Source of the DNA: Lachnospiraceae bacterium
GTDB taxonomy: Bacteria > Bacillota > Clostridia > Lachnospirales > Lachnospiraceae
Assembly: GCA_017437965.1 (NCBI GenBank)
Contig: JAFRWN010000140.1
Coordinates: 24,520 to 88,519 of the forward strand
DNA length: 64,000 bases
Reading direction: 5' to 3'
Shown here: positions 31,204-41,036 of the stretch, piece after piece
Numbering within the stretch: the first letter of the stretch is position 1
Layout of the letters: each line of letters starts with the position of its first letter
The notes under the pieces: generated by a model
The model's input: only the letters and a program-made list of their open reading frames with translations
The model's database searches: none
Told to the model about the DNA's origin: nothing
Made by a program: the position numbers and the translations under genes

Positions 31204-33126
31204 ATGAAGAGCAAAGCAATAGTCGCATTATTTATGATTCTAATAATGGCAGTTGCAGTTATCGGATGTGGAAAAGAAAGCAGTTCAAAGAGTAAAGACA
31301 GTTCGTCTGCAGAGAGTAGCAGTGCAGAAGAGAGTAGTTCTGTAAAAGAAAGCAGCAGTACACCCGCAGAGAGCAGCACACCTGCTGAAAGCAGTAGTTC
31401 AGCTGTAGAGAGCAGTACTCCGGCAGAGAGCAGCAGCCCCGCCGACGGAGAAAGAATGGATATTGACAGTGCAATGACAGCAATCGAGTTTACCGCACTG
31501 ATGGGCAACGGAACCAATCTCGGAAACACTCTTGAGGCAATAGGCAGCAAGAGAGATTTCTCAAATGTTGCCATCACGGATATGGAAGAATACGGCAGCA
31601 TAGGAGAAACTGAGTGGGGTCAGCCGACGACCACACTCGAAATGATGAAAGAAATGAAAAAGGGAGGATTCGATTCCATCCGTATTCCTGTAGGCTGGAC
31701 CAAAGGTATGGACAATATTTCCTCCTATGATTACACGATAAATGAAGAATTCTTTTCAAGGGTTGATGAAATAATAAACTATGCACTTGATGCAGGACTG
31801 ATTGTGGTTGTAAATGATCACTGGGACGGCGGCTGGTGGAGAATGTTCGGTTCGGCCGATGAAAAGACTGCATCAGAAGCATGGAAACTCTATGAATCAA
31901 TGTGGACCCAGATTTCAGAACGTTATAAGGACTATCCTCTTGCACTTGTTTTTGAAGGTGCAAATGAGGAAATGGGAGCAAATCTTAACGATGAAATAAA
32001 GGGCGTAAAAGGCAAACTCAGTGATAATGAGTGCTATGAGATGTCCAATAAGATCAGCCAGAAATTTGTTGATGTTGTAAGGGCAACAGGCGGAAAGAAT
32101 GCTGACAGATTCCTTCTTATCCCGGGAATCAACACTGATATTGAAAAAACCTGTGATGACAGATTTGTAATGCCTACCGACACAGCAAAGGATAAGCTGC
32201 TTCTTTCGGTTCATTACTACACTCCTTCAGGCTACTGTCTGTTCGAGGGTGTTTCAAACTGGGGTACCGGAAGCAATGTTGAGGAAATGAACAGGCTTCT
32301 TAAGATGGTGACCAAGTTTACAGAAAAGGGTTATGGAGTTATCATCGGTGAATATGGTGCCCTGAAGCAGAAGGGTGAATACAAGGAAGGTTATATGGAC
32401 TGGTACACCAACTTCCTTGACAACTGTGATATATATGGTTATGCTCCTATGCTCTGGGACTGCAGCGACCTGTTCGCAAGAAAGAGCCTGACCTGGACTG
32501 ATGAAGCACTCGCAAAGCTTTATCTTGACAGAAAAGCTGATACTTCTTCTGAGGAAGAAAAGGCAGCAAAGGCACAGAAAGCAGTGGATGAAAGAGTTGA
32601 GGCTGCAAAGAAAGTGGTAAATGAAAACCGTATTACCGATGATCCGAATGCATCGGTTGCATGGATAATGTTTACGGATGAAAAGTGGGCAGTACAGTAC
32701 AGGGTCGGAGATACATATGATCTTGATGCCTATACGGACGGTGTTATTGCAAAGGATGTTCTGGTTGAGGACGAAGGTACCTACACCGTTTCGCTTGACA
32801 TTACTCCTTCAGCCAAGAATGCAACGATAGGTTTTATGGCTGTTGGTATTGCAAACGGAGAATATAATTTTGAAGAATATGTAATCGATATCAAAGAAAT
32901 TAAGATTAATGGTGAAAAGGTTGAACTTACCGCACAGCCTTATACCTGCAGCGATGACGGAAAGTGTACACGTGTAAATATTTACAATCCGTTTATCAAT
33001 GAAGCACCGAAGAGTGATATAAGAGTGGCAGACGGTGTTGACAGAAAGGCTATTTCACCTCAGATAATTGATCCGAGCCTTAAAATCAATACGATCGAAG
33101 TTACTTTTGACTACTATGAATCCTAA
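31204..33126 (+). CDS. GH5 endoglucanase lipoprotein with C-terminal accessory module
   Basis: The 640-residue enzyme has a type II signal peptide (lipid Cys about 22 in AVIGC), a long Ser-rich linker with AESSS repeats (to about residue 80) and a GH5 catalytic domain. The domain contains GNGTNLGNTLEA, HWDGGWW, acid/base Glu255 in FEGANEEM and nucleophile Glu383 in IGEYGALK. A helical spacer (about 445-480) and a beta-sandwich module follow to the end. Members hydrolyse beta-1,4-glucans or mannans; exact substrate is not readable here. The start at 31204 follows GGAGG, which ATG 31192 would overlap. It would act at the cell surface and feed the importer encoded downstream. Confidence 0.92.
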   Translation: MKSKAIVALFMILIMAVAVIGCGKESSSKSKDSSSAESSSAEESSSVKESSSTPAESSTPAESSSSAVESSTPAESSSPADGERMDIDSAMTAIEFTALMGNGTNLGNTLEAIGSKRDFSNVAITDMEEYGSIGETEWGQPTTTLEMMKEMKKGGFDSIRIPVGWTKGMDNISSYDYTINEEFFSRVDEIINYALDAGLIVVVNDHWDGGWWRMFGSADEKTASEAWKLYESMWTQISERYKDYPLALVFEGANEEMGANLNDEIKGVKGKLSDNECYEMSNKISQKFVDVVRATGGKNADRFLLIPGINTDIEKTCDDRFVMPTDTAKDKLLLSVHYYTPSGYCLFEGVSNWGTGSNVEEMNRLLKMVTKFTEKGYGVIIGEYGALKQKGEYKEGYMDWYTNFLDNCDIYGYAPMLWDCSDLFARKSLTWTDEALAKLYLDRKADTSSEEEKAAKAQKAVDERVEAAKKVVNENRITDDPNASVAWIMFTDEKWAVQYRVGDTYDLDAYTDGVIAKDVLVEDEGTYTVSLDITPSAKNATIGFMAVGIANGEYNFEEYVIDIKEIKINGEKVELTAQPYTCSDDGKCTRVNIYNPFINEAPKSDIRVADGVDRKAISPQIIDPSLKINTIEVTFDYYES

Positions 33127-33251
33127 TATGTGAAAAAGTAGAAAAAATCATGTATTTTTGTTGAAAAACTATGGTTTTTCCTTTTTCGCTAATAGAGTAC
33201 AATATAAAGTAGGGCTGAAAGCCAAAACGAAATTAAACAAGGAGGCGGATT

Positions 33252-34685
33252 ATGATTAAATTCAAATCAGCATTCAAAAAGCTAGCTGCCGCAACAATGG
33301 CAGCGCTTACATTGGCTGTTTCGATTCCGGGCGGTTTCAGGGCGCACGCAGAAGAAGCAGACTATGAAGGTACCTTTGATTCCTATATCTATTTTATGGG
33401 TTCGTCTGAGGGCTCCGATGATTATGACCTGATTTATAATGCACCCGGTGATGCTCATAATGAGGGCGGAATAACAATGAATGAAGCAAAGGGTGTTAAG
33501 GTAGGCGATACCTTTACGGTTTCAATGGAGTTTGACAAACCGGTCGGTGAAATAGTTTCACTTGAACCCGTTCTTAAAGCAGAGAACATTGTTACTCTTG
33601 ACATTAAGGTTAAATGTACTGTTGACGGCGAGCAGGTAAAGCTTACTACTGCCGGTGACAAAAAGAGATGGTGGTTTGATGATAAAGCAAGAACTACCAT
33701 GAAGCTTTACGGCGGCTATGAAGAGTTCGAAGAGAGCCAGCAGTACTTTAAGGATGCCGAAAACATTCCCAGCGGTTTCAAGAAGATCGAGTATGAAATT
33801 ACCATCAATGCGGCAACATATTCCGATGCAGCTTTTGACCCCGCAGGAAAGTACAATGCATATTTTTGTTTCCAGACTCCCGCATACTCGTTCAGAAATG
33901 ACTGGCAGGGTGATAACGGAAAGTACGGTCTTGGTTATACTGATGAGACCGGTATGGATTATTTCCATCAGGTAACAGGCTGGGCGCCCGGTGACGACAG
34001 TGTGGCAGAGAAGAGAGAGGGTGAATTTATTGATGCGGAAGTTGCCGGAAACGGAACTTATCAGGTAAAGGTAACCGGACTCAATTTTGATGAGAACGAG
34101 TTCTCTTCACAGTCATACTTCAATCTTATTTTCCTTTCGACCGATATTCCTAAAAACGGCGAATGTGAAATAACTGATATAGGTCTTAATATTGACGGAA
34201 ACGATATTGAAATCAACCCGATGATCAATGAAGAAGTAATTGAGTATCAGCAGTGGCAGATCCAGAATAACTGGCAGCCAGCCATCAAGGAAATCGGTTA
34301 CTACGCCGTACCTCCCAAGGAGATGACGATCACCTTCACTGTATCAGGCTTTAACTATGATAAAGCAGCTGATGCAGAGAGCTCATCCGCAGAATCTTCA
34401 TCCGCAGAATCATCTTCGGCAGAATCTTCATCAGCTGAGCCCGCTGAGTCTTCATCAGCAGCTCCTGCAGAGAGTTCATCGGCAGCACCCGCAGACAGCT
34501 CATCGACAAAGAGTGATTCAGCATCATCAAGCGCAGACAGCGCTTCATCAAGCAGCTCATCAGCTTCCGATTCGTCAAGCTCATCTTCGGGCGGACTCGG
34601 AACTCCCGCAATTATCGGTATTCTTGCCGGTGCGATCGTGGTTGTTGGCGGAATCATTTTCGCAGTAACCAAGAAGAAAAAATAA
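33252..34685 (+). CDS. surface protein with two beta-sandwich modules and membrane tail
   Basis: The 477-residue product has a signal peptide (cleavage after AHA, about 32). Two beta-rich modules follow (about 35-215 and 245-375), the second with the same TYQVKVTGL, IGLNIDGNDIEI and MTITFTVSGF pattern as the GH5 C-terminal module. A 70-residue Ser/Ala/Glu linker of ESSSA repeats leads to a C-terminal membrane helix ending in KKKK. There is no catalytic motif. Aromatic-rich segments (RWWFDD, YQQWQIQNNW) would suit glycan binding. It lies 126 bp after the GH5 gene and 49 bp before the permease gene, so a role in glucan capture is likely. The start follows AAGGAGG. Confidence 0.75.
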   Translation: MIKFKSAFKKLAAATMAALTLAVSIPGGFRAHAEEADYEGTFDSYIYFMGSSEGSDDYDLIYNAPGDAHNEGGITMNEAKGVKVGDTFTVSMEFDKPVGEIVSLEPVLKAENIVTLDIKVKCTVDGEQVKLTTAGDKKRWWFDDKARTTMKLYGGYEEFEESQQYFKDAENIPSGFKKIEYEITINAATYSDAAFDPAGKYNAYFCFQTPAYSFRNDWQGDNGKYGLGYTDETGMDYFHQVTGWAPGDDSVAEKREGEFIDAEVAGNGTYQVKVTGLNFDENEFSSQSYFNLIFLSTDIPKNGECEITDIGLNIDGNDIEINPMINEEVIEYQQWQIQNNWQPAIKEIGYYAVPPKEMTITFTVSGFNYDKAADAESSSAESSSAESSSAESSSAEPAESSSAAPAESSSAAPADSSSTKSDSASSSADSASSSSSSASDSSSSSSGGLGTPAIIGILAGAIVVVGGIIFAVTKKKK

Positions 34686-34734
34686 TCAATAAAGTAAGTA
34701 ATAAGTGATGTGTTAAAATAATAAGGAGGAAAGG

Positions 34735-36186
34735 ATGAAAGAAAAGAATTTAGCAGCAAGGAAACAGTCTTCGGGTATGCTGTATATCATTCAGAGAGTA
34801 CTTGTTTCCTGTATGGCATTGCTGCTGTTTCTGGCTTCACTTAATCCGGCAAGGATTTCGGGATCCATCAGCAACAAAACTTCTCTTTTCACATCCGCAG
34901 TATCCTATAATTCCCTGGTTGACGGTCTTAAATACCAGATCAGAAGGAATGTCGTTAAGGCTTCCGGGTTTAAGGCCGCAAGGGCAGGAGCGCTCATTAT
35001 CCTTGTTGCGGTGATCGTACTTGGCGTGAGTGCATGTATTTCTCTCGGTAACAACAGATTTAAAAGACTTTCTCAGTTGATATCCGCAGCCGCTGCCATC
35101 TTGGTGGCAGCCGGCAACGGATTTATCGTAAAGGGCTATACTGTAATCAAGAAGTCCACAAGCGAGAAGGTTGATCCGAGATTTCCTGTCGGAATTTATG
35201 TGGTATTCATACTTGCGGGTCTGATTCTTGCTATATCAATAATCAACTTGTTGTCAATAAAGGTAGAGAAGGAAGCAGAATTTGAGATGGAGCCCAAGTA
35301 TGAGCTTTTCATCATGTTCCTTCCTTTCGCACTTCTGTGCTTCGTCTTCAGTTACCTGCCTCTGTGGGGCTGGAGATATGCATTCTTCGATTACAATGTC
35401 GGAGATACGCTTTCAATGAGCAAATGGGTAGGCTTCAAGTGGTTCAAATACCTCTTTGAAAACAAGTCTACCCGTGCCGATATCGTAAGGGTTCTCAGGA
35501 ACACGCTTGCAATGTCCGGTCTCGGAATACTCACAAGCTGGATTCCTCTGGCATTTGCAATTTTCCTTACTGAAATCGGAAACAAAACCTTCAAGCGTTT
35601 TGTACAGGCATTTACGACCATCCCCAACTTCATAAGCTGGATTCTGGTTTATACTGTTGCGTTCGCACTGTTTTCAACAGACGGTTTCGTAAATTCCTTC
35701 ATCAATACACTCGGCGGAAATTCACACACCAACTACCTGATGAGCGACAGCCTGACCTGGATCAAGATGCTCCTATGGGGAATCTGGAAGGGCGTAGGCT
35801 GGAGTGCGATCATCTACATCGCCGGTATTTCCGGTATCGACCGTCAGCTCTATGAGGCTGCGACGGTAGACGGCGCAGGACGTTTTCAGAGAATATGGCA
35901 CGTAACGGTGCCGGGCCTTATGCCTACCTACATGGTAATGCTTCTCCTTTCGGTAGCAGGCATGCTTTCAAACGGTCTGGATCAGTACCTGGTATTCTCG
36001 AACGCCAGCAACATGAACCACATGGAAGTCCTCGACCTCTATGTATATAAGATAGGTCTCGGAAACAATGATGCGAACATACCGCTGTCAACGGTTATCG
36101 GTATGACGAAATCCTTGGTCAGCGTATTCCTGTTGTTCCTTGCAAACAGCGTTTCCAAGGCTGTAAGAAAAGAAAGTATCATATAA
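34735..36186 (+). CDS. polysaccharide ABC transporter permease (LplB type) with N-terminal extension
   Basis: The C-terminal 290 residues are a standard LplB-type permease with six helices and the EAA loop EAATVDGAGRFQRIWHVTVPG that contacts the ATPase. Unusually, about 190 extra residues precede it, with a signal-anchor-like helix, an outer segment and about three further membrane helices before FIMFLPFALLCFVF, where family members normally begin. LplB/LplC systems import oligosaccharides and use a shared MsmK-like ATPase encoded elsewhere; none is found here. The start follows AAGGAGG. The next gene begins 10 bp later. Confidence 0.9.
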   Translation: MKEKNLAARKQSSGMLYIIQRVLVSCMALLLFLASLNPARISGSISNKTSLFTSAVSYNSLVDGLKYQIRRNVVKASGFKAARAGALIILVAVIVLGVSACISLGNNRFKRLSQLISAAAAILVAAGNGFIVKGYTVIKKSTSEKVDPRFPVGIYVVFILAGLILAISIINLLSIKVEKEAEFEMEPKYELFIMFLPFALLCFVFSYLPLWGWRYAFFDYNVGDTLSMSKWVGFKWFKYLFENKSTRADIVRVLRNTLAMSGLGILTSWIPLAFAIFLTEIGNKTFKRFVQAFTTIPNFISWILVYTVAFALFSTDGFVNSFINTLGGNSHTNYLMSDSLTWIKMLLWGIWKGVGWSAIIYIAGISGIDRQLYEAATVDGAGRFQRIWHVTVPGLMPTYMVMLLLSVAGMLSNGLDQYLVFSNASNMNHMEVLDLYVYKIGLGNNDANIPLSTVIGMTKSLVSVFLLFLANSVSKAVRKESII

Positions 36187-36196
36187 GGAGGTTGAG

Positions 36197-37195
36197 ATGG
36201 ACGATAAATTTTTGAATGAAGAAAATCAGGATCTCGAGACCTCCGAGCTCGGAGTCGTAAAAAGACCTGCCGAATATGAAAATGTAGACATTAAAGTAGG
36301 CGGCAAACCGAAGCTTACAGGCGGCGATATCGTGTTTTATATACTGGACTATGCGTTCTATATAATCTTCACCTTATCCTGCATATTCCCGTTCTACTAC
36401 CTCTTCATCAATACGATTTCTGATGTGGATCTGGTAAATAAGGGTGCGATAAATTTCATACCCAAGGGAATAAACTTCAGCAACTACAAATCCGTTTTCG
36501 GTCTTAAAGACCTCAGCAACGCACTCTGGGTAACGGTTGCAAGAACCATACTCGGAACAGCACTGATGGTTGTGGCTTCGGGTTTTGTAGGATATCTTGT
36601 GACCAAGAAGGAAATGTGGCACAGACAGTTCTTCTACAGATTCCTCCTTATCACCATGTACTTCAATGCGGGCCTTATCCCCTGGTACTTGAACATGAAC
36701 ATGCTGGGACTGACAAACCACTTCTCAGCATATATCATTCCCGGGATCGTGGCTCCCTACAATATCATTCTGGTAAAGACCTATATTGAGTCGATACCTG
36801 CGGAGCTGGAGGAAAGCGCATTCATTGACGGTGCATCATTCTTTACGGTATTCCGGAAAATCATATGGCCGCTGTCGAAACCGATACTTGCGACCATTGC
36901 CATCTTCGGTGCGGTAGGACACTGGAACTCTTTCCAGGATTCACTGATTCTGATGCAGGGTGCTCCGAAATATAAGACACTCCAGCACCTGCTCTATGAG
37001 TATATGACCAGAACAACGAATGTGTCTCAGTCAATAAGTGCATCGGATCCTTCTGCAGCTAATAAACTTGCTCAGAACAACCTGGTTGTAAAATACACAA
37101 TTTCAATGGTAACGATCATACCTATTCTTCTTGTTTATCCTTTCATGCAGAGATATTTTGAAGAGGGTATCATGCTCGGAGCCGTTAAAGGATAA
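36197..37195 (+). CDS. polysaccharide ABC transporter permease (LplC type)
   Basis: The 332-residue inner-membrane permease has six helices and the EAA loop EESAFIDGASFFTVFRKIIWP. The N-terminal 50 residues are hydrophilic and cytoplasmic. It pairs with the LplB-type permease encoded 10 bp upstream; the binding protein follows 18 bp downstream. The start has AAGGAGG. Confidence 0.93.
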   Translation: MDDKFLNEENQDLETSELGVVKRPAEYENVDIKVGGKPKLTGGDIVFYILDYAFYIIFTLSCIFPFYYLFINTISDVDLVNKGAINFIPKGINFSNYKSVFGLKDLSNALWVTVARTILGTALMVVASGFVGYLVTKKEMWHRQFFYRFLLITMYFNAGLIPWYLNMNMLGLTNHFSAYIIPGIVAPYNIILVKTYIESIPAELEESAFIDGASFFTVFRKIIWPLSKPILATIAIFGAVGHWNSFQDSLILMQGAPKYKTLQHLLYEYMTRTTNVSQSISASDPSAANKLAQNNLVVKYTISMVTIIPILLVYPFMQRYFEEGIMLGAVKG

Positions 37196-37213
37196 TCATT
37201 CAAGGAGGGTAAT

Positions 37214-39010
37214 ATGTTTAAGAAATCAATTGTTGGCAAGGCTGCAAAAAAAGTTGCGGCACTTACCATGGCCGCTGTACTTTCCGTCGGAATGTTCGGC
37301 GGATGCGGTGACGAGAGCACAAGCTCGTCAGGTACAAGCAACGGCGGCAGCGATAGCAGTAATGCTTCCGCAAGCAGCGGTGATTACCAGACTGATCCGT
37401 CGAACTTCGACCGTGATACCATCACTCTTACGGTTTTCTCCGAAAGAGCAAACTATCAGGGCGAGCAGTACGGATGGACCGCACAGGTTTTGCTTGACAA
37501 GTTCAATGTAAAGCTTAACATCATTCCCAATTCCGGCGGTGCTTTCAGTACAAGAATGGAAGCGGGAGACCTCGGTGATATCATCGTTTTCGGTGCAGAA
37601 GGCGATTATATGAAGGCAAGGGATGCAGGACTTCTCTTCAACTGGGAGGAAGACGGCATACTTGATGAGTTCGGCTCTTACATGAAGGAAAACTGCAAGG
37701 CTGCACTTGAGAAGAACCGTGGCATGAACGAGGATGGAAAGATCTACGGTCTCGGCTATGAGGTTGCAACATCAAGCAAAGATATCGCAAGCTTTTTCTA
37801 TACATGGGATCTCAGATGGGATCTTTATGAACAGCTCGGACATCCCGAGGTTAAGAACATGGACGATTATCTCAACATGCTGATCGAGATGAAGAAGATC
37901 TGTCCTACAGATGAATCAGGAAAGCCTACCTACGCTTTCTCGCTGTGGCCTGACTGGGACGGCGACATGGTAATGTACGTTAAGTCTACAGCTACCGCAT
38001 ACTATGGTTATGATGAGTTCGGTATTGGTCTCTATGACCCCAACACAGGTAAGTTCTACGGAGCACTTGATGACGGTTCACCTTATCTTGAGATGCTTCA
38101 GTTCTATAACAAGCTTTACCAGAACGACCTGCTTGATCCCGACTCGATGACAGCAACCTATGATACAATGATCGAGAAAGTCAAGAAGGGCGGTGTATTC
38201 TGCTCAATCTTCAACTATGCAGGATGCCTTGCATATAATACAGAGAACCATACAAGCCAGAACAAGATCATGAGATCTATGAAGCCTTCAGAGTCTTCAC
38301 CCATCGTTTACGGTCTCAATCCTCTCGGCGGAAACAACTACTGGGCTATCGGCGCAAAGAGCGAGTATCCCGATGTATGTATGCAGATCATCAACTACAT
38401 CTTCACTCCCGAAGGAAGACTTACCTTCGAATATGGTCCTAAGGGTTCAACCTGGGATTATAATGATGAAGGATATCTCTACTTTACAGAGCTCGGAAAG
38501 AAGACCAGCAACGATAATTCGACCCAGATGGAAGCTCCTTACTCAGGAACCTACAAGGAAGGCGAGTGCCAGATCAACATGGTATCATGGTCGATCGATG
38601 CAGTCAACCTTGATTCAAAGGTCGGTGAAACCTATAACCATGTAAACTGGAAGACAGAGCAGACAGATGCTGTCTGTGATGCAGACAAGGACTGGAGGGA
38701 ATTCACAGGATGTACAAGTGTCAATGAGTACATGAAGAAGGGCAATTATACCGTATCTCCCGGTTCCGCATTTGTCGGAAGCCAGAAATCCGATGAGCTT
38801 AAGACTACATGGAATCAGGTAACCAAGTGTATTACCGAGTATACATGGAAGGCTATTTACGCTAAGGATGACAAGGAATTTGCATCTCTTGTAAAGGCTA
38901 TGAAGGCCAAGGCTAAAGGCTACGGTTACCAGGAGTGCTGGGACTGGACCAATGCAGAGGCTCAGAGACGTAAGGCTGCAGAAGATGCTGCAAAGGCAAA
39001 TCAGGAGTAA
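37214..39010 (+). CDS. extracellular oligosaccharide-binding lipoprotein (LplA type)
   Basis: The 598-residue family 1 solute-binding protein has a type II signal peptide with lipid Cys in FGGC (about residue 35), a short Ser/Gly-rich linker, and the two-lobed fold rich in Tyr and Trp (LRWDLYEQLGHPEVKNMDDY; YSGTYKEGE). Its size is typical for LplA-type proteins that bind long glycan fragments. It probably captures products of the GH5 enzyme and passes them to the two permeases upstream. The start follows AAGGAGG. Confidence 0.93.
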   Translation: MFKKSIVGKAAKKVAALTMAAVLSVGMFGGCGDESTSSSGTSNGGSDSSNASASSGDYQTDPSNFDRDTITLTVFSERANYQGEQYGWTAQVLLDKFNVKLNIIPNSGGAFSTRMEAGDLGDIIVFGAEGDYMKARDAGLLFNWEEDGILDEFGSYMKENCKAALEKNRGMNEDGKIYGLGYEVATSSKDIASFFYTWDLRWDLYEQLGHPEVKNMDDYLNMLIEMKKICPTDESGKPTYAFSLWPDWDGDMVMYVKSTATAYYGYDEFGIGLYDPNTGKFYGALDDGSPYLEMLQFYNKLYQNDLLDPDSMTATYDTMIEKVKKGGVFCSIFNYAGCLAYNTENHTSQNKIMRSMKPSESSPIVYGLNPLGGNNYWAIGAKSEYPDVCMQIINYIFTPEGRLTFEYGPKGSTWDYNDEGYLYFTELGKKTSNDNSTQMEAPYSGTYKEGECQINMVSWSIDAVNLDSKVGETYNHVNWKTEQTDAVCDADKDWREFTGCTSVNEYMKKGNYTVSPGSAFVGSQKSDELKTTWNQVTKCITEYTWKAIYAKDDKEFASLVKAMKAKAKGYGYQECWDWTNAEAQRRKAAEDAAKANQE

Positions 39011-39025
39011 TTTTGGAGGGAAAGC

Positions 39026-39661
39026 ATGAAGATATTTGATATAGATGGACCGCTCTATAAGTTCATGCTGACTCTTACAAACATATTGAAGCTAAATTTC
39101 TGCTGGATTCTGGGTACGCTTATCGGACTCGGAACCACCGTCGGAGTTTCGACTGTCGCCGCATTTGATGTGGGGCTCAGGATGGTAAGAAACGAAGAGG
39201 GATATATCGGAAAGCAATTTGTCAGAGCGTGGAAGTCCAACTTCAAACAGGGCTTCCCGCTCGGACTGATAAATCTGCTTGCCGTATATGCAGTATACCT
39301 TGACCTTGCAATCTTTCATGCGATGGAAGACGGCCCGATCCTTCTTCTGATCTGGGGCATCTTTTGTGGGATATTCGTAACGATTTCCTTCATATATGCC
39401 TATCCGCAGACTGCAAGGTACCAGAACAGCCTTTTCAAAATATTGAAGAACTCCTTCAGGATTTCGACAAGATTTCCTCTGTGGACACTGCTTCTTATCA
39501 TCTGCCTTGTGCTTGAGGTTCTGTCTTTCCTCTGGAACTACACTACAAACCTGTTCGGCATACTGATCGGTCCGGCAGCCCTGATACTCACAATAAGCGG
39601 TTTTTCAATGAAAATATTTGAAAAGGTTGAAGCAAACAACAAAAAGCTAAAGGAAGAATAA
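39026..39661 (+). CDS. YesL-type membrane protein (DUF624)
   Basis: The 211-residue membrane protein has about five helices. It begins with the family-typical pattern FDIDGPLYKFMLTLTNILKL and continues with FCWILGTLIGLGTTVGVSTVA. DUF624 proteins are routinely encoded with LplABC-type sugar importers; their function is not established. It lies 15 bp after the binding protein gene in the same operon and is followed by a terminator shared with the convergent AraC gene. Confidence 0.9.
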   Translation: MKIFDIDGPLYKFMLTLTNILKLNFCWILGTLIGLGTTVGVSTVAAFDVGLRMVRNEEGYIGKQFVRAWKSNFKQGFPLGLINLLAVYAVYLDLAIFHAMEDGPILLLIWGIFCGIFVTISFIYAYPQTARYQNSLFKILKNSFRISTRFPLWTLLLIICLVLEVLSFLWNYTTNLFGILIGPAALILTISGFSMKIFEKVEANNKKLKEE

Positions 39662-39664
39662 CAG

Positions 39665-39697
39665 AAAAAAGCGAGGTTTCAGACCCCGCTTTTTTTA
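39665..39697. terminator. bidirectional terminator between transporter operon and AraC gene
   Basis: AAAAAAGCGAGG and CCCCGCTTTTTTT form a stem with one mismatch and T-runs in both directions. It overlaps the last codons of the converging AraC gene. Confidence 0.82.
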
Positions 39698-40851
39698 TAT
39701 TCCAGTGGACTTACGCCAGCGTATTTCTTGAATTTCATGTGGAAATAATCCACGTTCCTGTAGCCGACCATCTCGGCCACCTTGTAGACCTGGATGCTGC
39801 TTTCCTTAAGGATTTCCTTGGCGTGCTCGATCCTTACACTGTCAAGGTAGGCATTCAGTCTCATATGTGTACGCTCATAAAAGATTTTTCCGAGATATGA
39901 ACTGTTGTATCCGAAAACCGGAGCGATATTCTCCAGTGTGATGTTCTTCATGTAATTATGGTTTACATAGTAGATGACATCGTCGATTATGCTTTCCCTT
40001 GAGGAATAGCCTATCGATTTCATGATCATGATGAACTGGTCATGCAGGAAATCAACGATTTCGCGTACCTGCTTGCCCTGGCTGATGCGGTTCAAAGCAT
40101 GCGAATAATCGGCAAAAGGAATATTTGATGCATTGTACAATATCAGGAAATGCTCCCTGACTCCGAAGTAGATGTTTGCAAGGAGATTTATCGCAAGCTG
40201 CCTGTCACCGCAGCCTGTACAGATATCATTGTTCAGCGCATTCAGGTTTTCGCTTAAGTTATTGCGGTCAAAAAGCTGGATGAGTCCGACGATAGTCTTG
40301 ACCTCCGCCTTTACATAGTCGTCATCAAAGCGGTGAAGTTCACAGGAAAGAGAGGTTTTATCGGTAAGCCTCTGTGCGTGAACGAGCTGAGGATTGAAAA
40401 AACGGCTGGAATAGGCAAGAACCGCCTCCTTGAAGGATTTTCCGAGGTCTGCAAAGGAAGAAACGATGCTGCCGCAGGCCATGAAGTAGGAATCAAGGGG
40501 AGCTCCCTTTTCGATGGAATGCTCATCATGGGCGGCCTCAAGCTTGGTGAAAATATTGAGTATGGTCTGCACGGCATGCTTTCCGATGAAAACAAAGGTG
40601 CGGTAGCCGTCAACGTATATTTCCTCATAGGACATTTCCGCGTGCTCGAAGGCACGGATGATGTCGACAAGATTATACTTTACCGGTCTTGAAGAATACC
40701 TGAACTGGTCGGCGATCACGACCATATAGGTATCGGAGTAAATATATACGGAACGGAGATGAAGCTCGGGAACGCTTGTGTAGCCGTTTATCGATCCTAC
40801 CAGTATGGCGCGGCGAAGTCTTTTCAGTTCGTCTGTATAGGTCCGTTCCAT
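39679..40851 (-). CDS. AraC-family regulator, likely controls the glucan locus
   Basis: The 390-residue protein has a C-terminal AraC domain with two helix-turn-helices (ITLENIAPVFGYNSSYLGKIF and VYKVAEMVGYRNVDYFHMKFK, then GVSPLEYKK). Its long N-terminal region (about 1-270) resembles the middle part of YesN-type regulators but lacks a receiver domain with a phospho-acceptor Asp. It is therefore not the partner of a kinase and may sense a ligand directly. The start follows AGGAGGAAG. It converges on the transporter operon, which is its probable target; no paired operator was identified. Confidence 0.85.
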   Translation of the reverse strand: MERTYTDELKRLRRAILVGSINGYTSVPELHLRSVYIYSDTYMVVIADQFRYSSRPVKYNLVDIIRAFEHAEMSYEEIYVDGYRTFVFIGKHAVQTILNIFTKLEAAHDEHSIEKGAPLDSYFMACGSIVSSFADLGKSFKEAVLAYSSRFFNPQLVHAQRLTDKTSLSCELHRFDDDYVKAEVKTIVGLIQLFDRNNLSENLNALNNDICTGCGDRQLAINLLANIYFGVREHFLILYNASNIPFADYSHALNRISQGKQVREIVDFLHDQFIMIMKSIGYSSRESIIDDVIYYVNHNYMKNITLENIAPVFGYNSSYLGKIFYERTHMRLNAYLDSVRIEHAKEILKESSIQVYKVAEMVGYRNVDYFHMKFKKYAGVSPLEYKKSGV

Positions 40852-41036
40852 TTTCTTCCTCCTTCTGATTTAAATCAAAAAATTATGATAATTATAGGGT
40901 AAAAATATAAAAAAATCAATGTATTTTTAATTATATTAAAAAAAACTTGAAAAAATTTTAACAAAGGTTTATCCTATAAAGTAATCATGTAATACAAAAG
41001 CAGTGTCCGGCAAGGCATTACGGAAAGGACAAACTC

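Noticed and set aside
34355..34759. Open frames in several phases across the Ser-rich linkers
   Set aside because: Repetitive AGC/TCA codons keep other frames open by chance; similar false frames occur at 31095-31601 and 44303-44692.
40980..41036. Possible cyclic di-GMP riboswitch before the GGDEF gene
   Set aside because: The leader is too short and lacks the conserved GEMM bases; only a loose GTCC/GGAC pairing is present.
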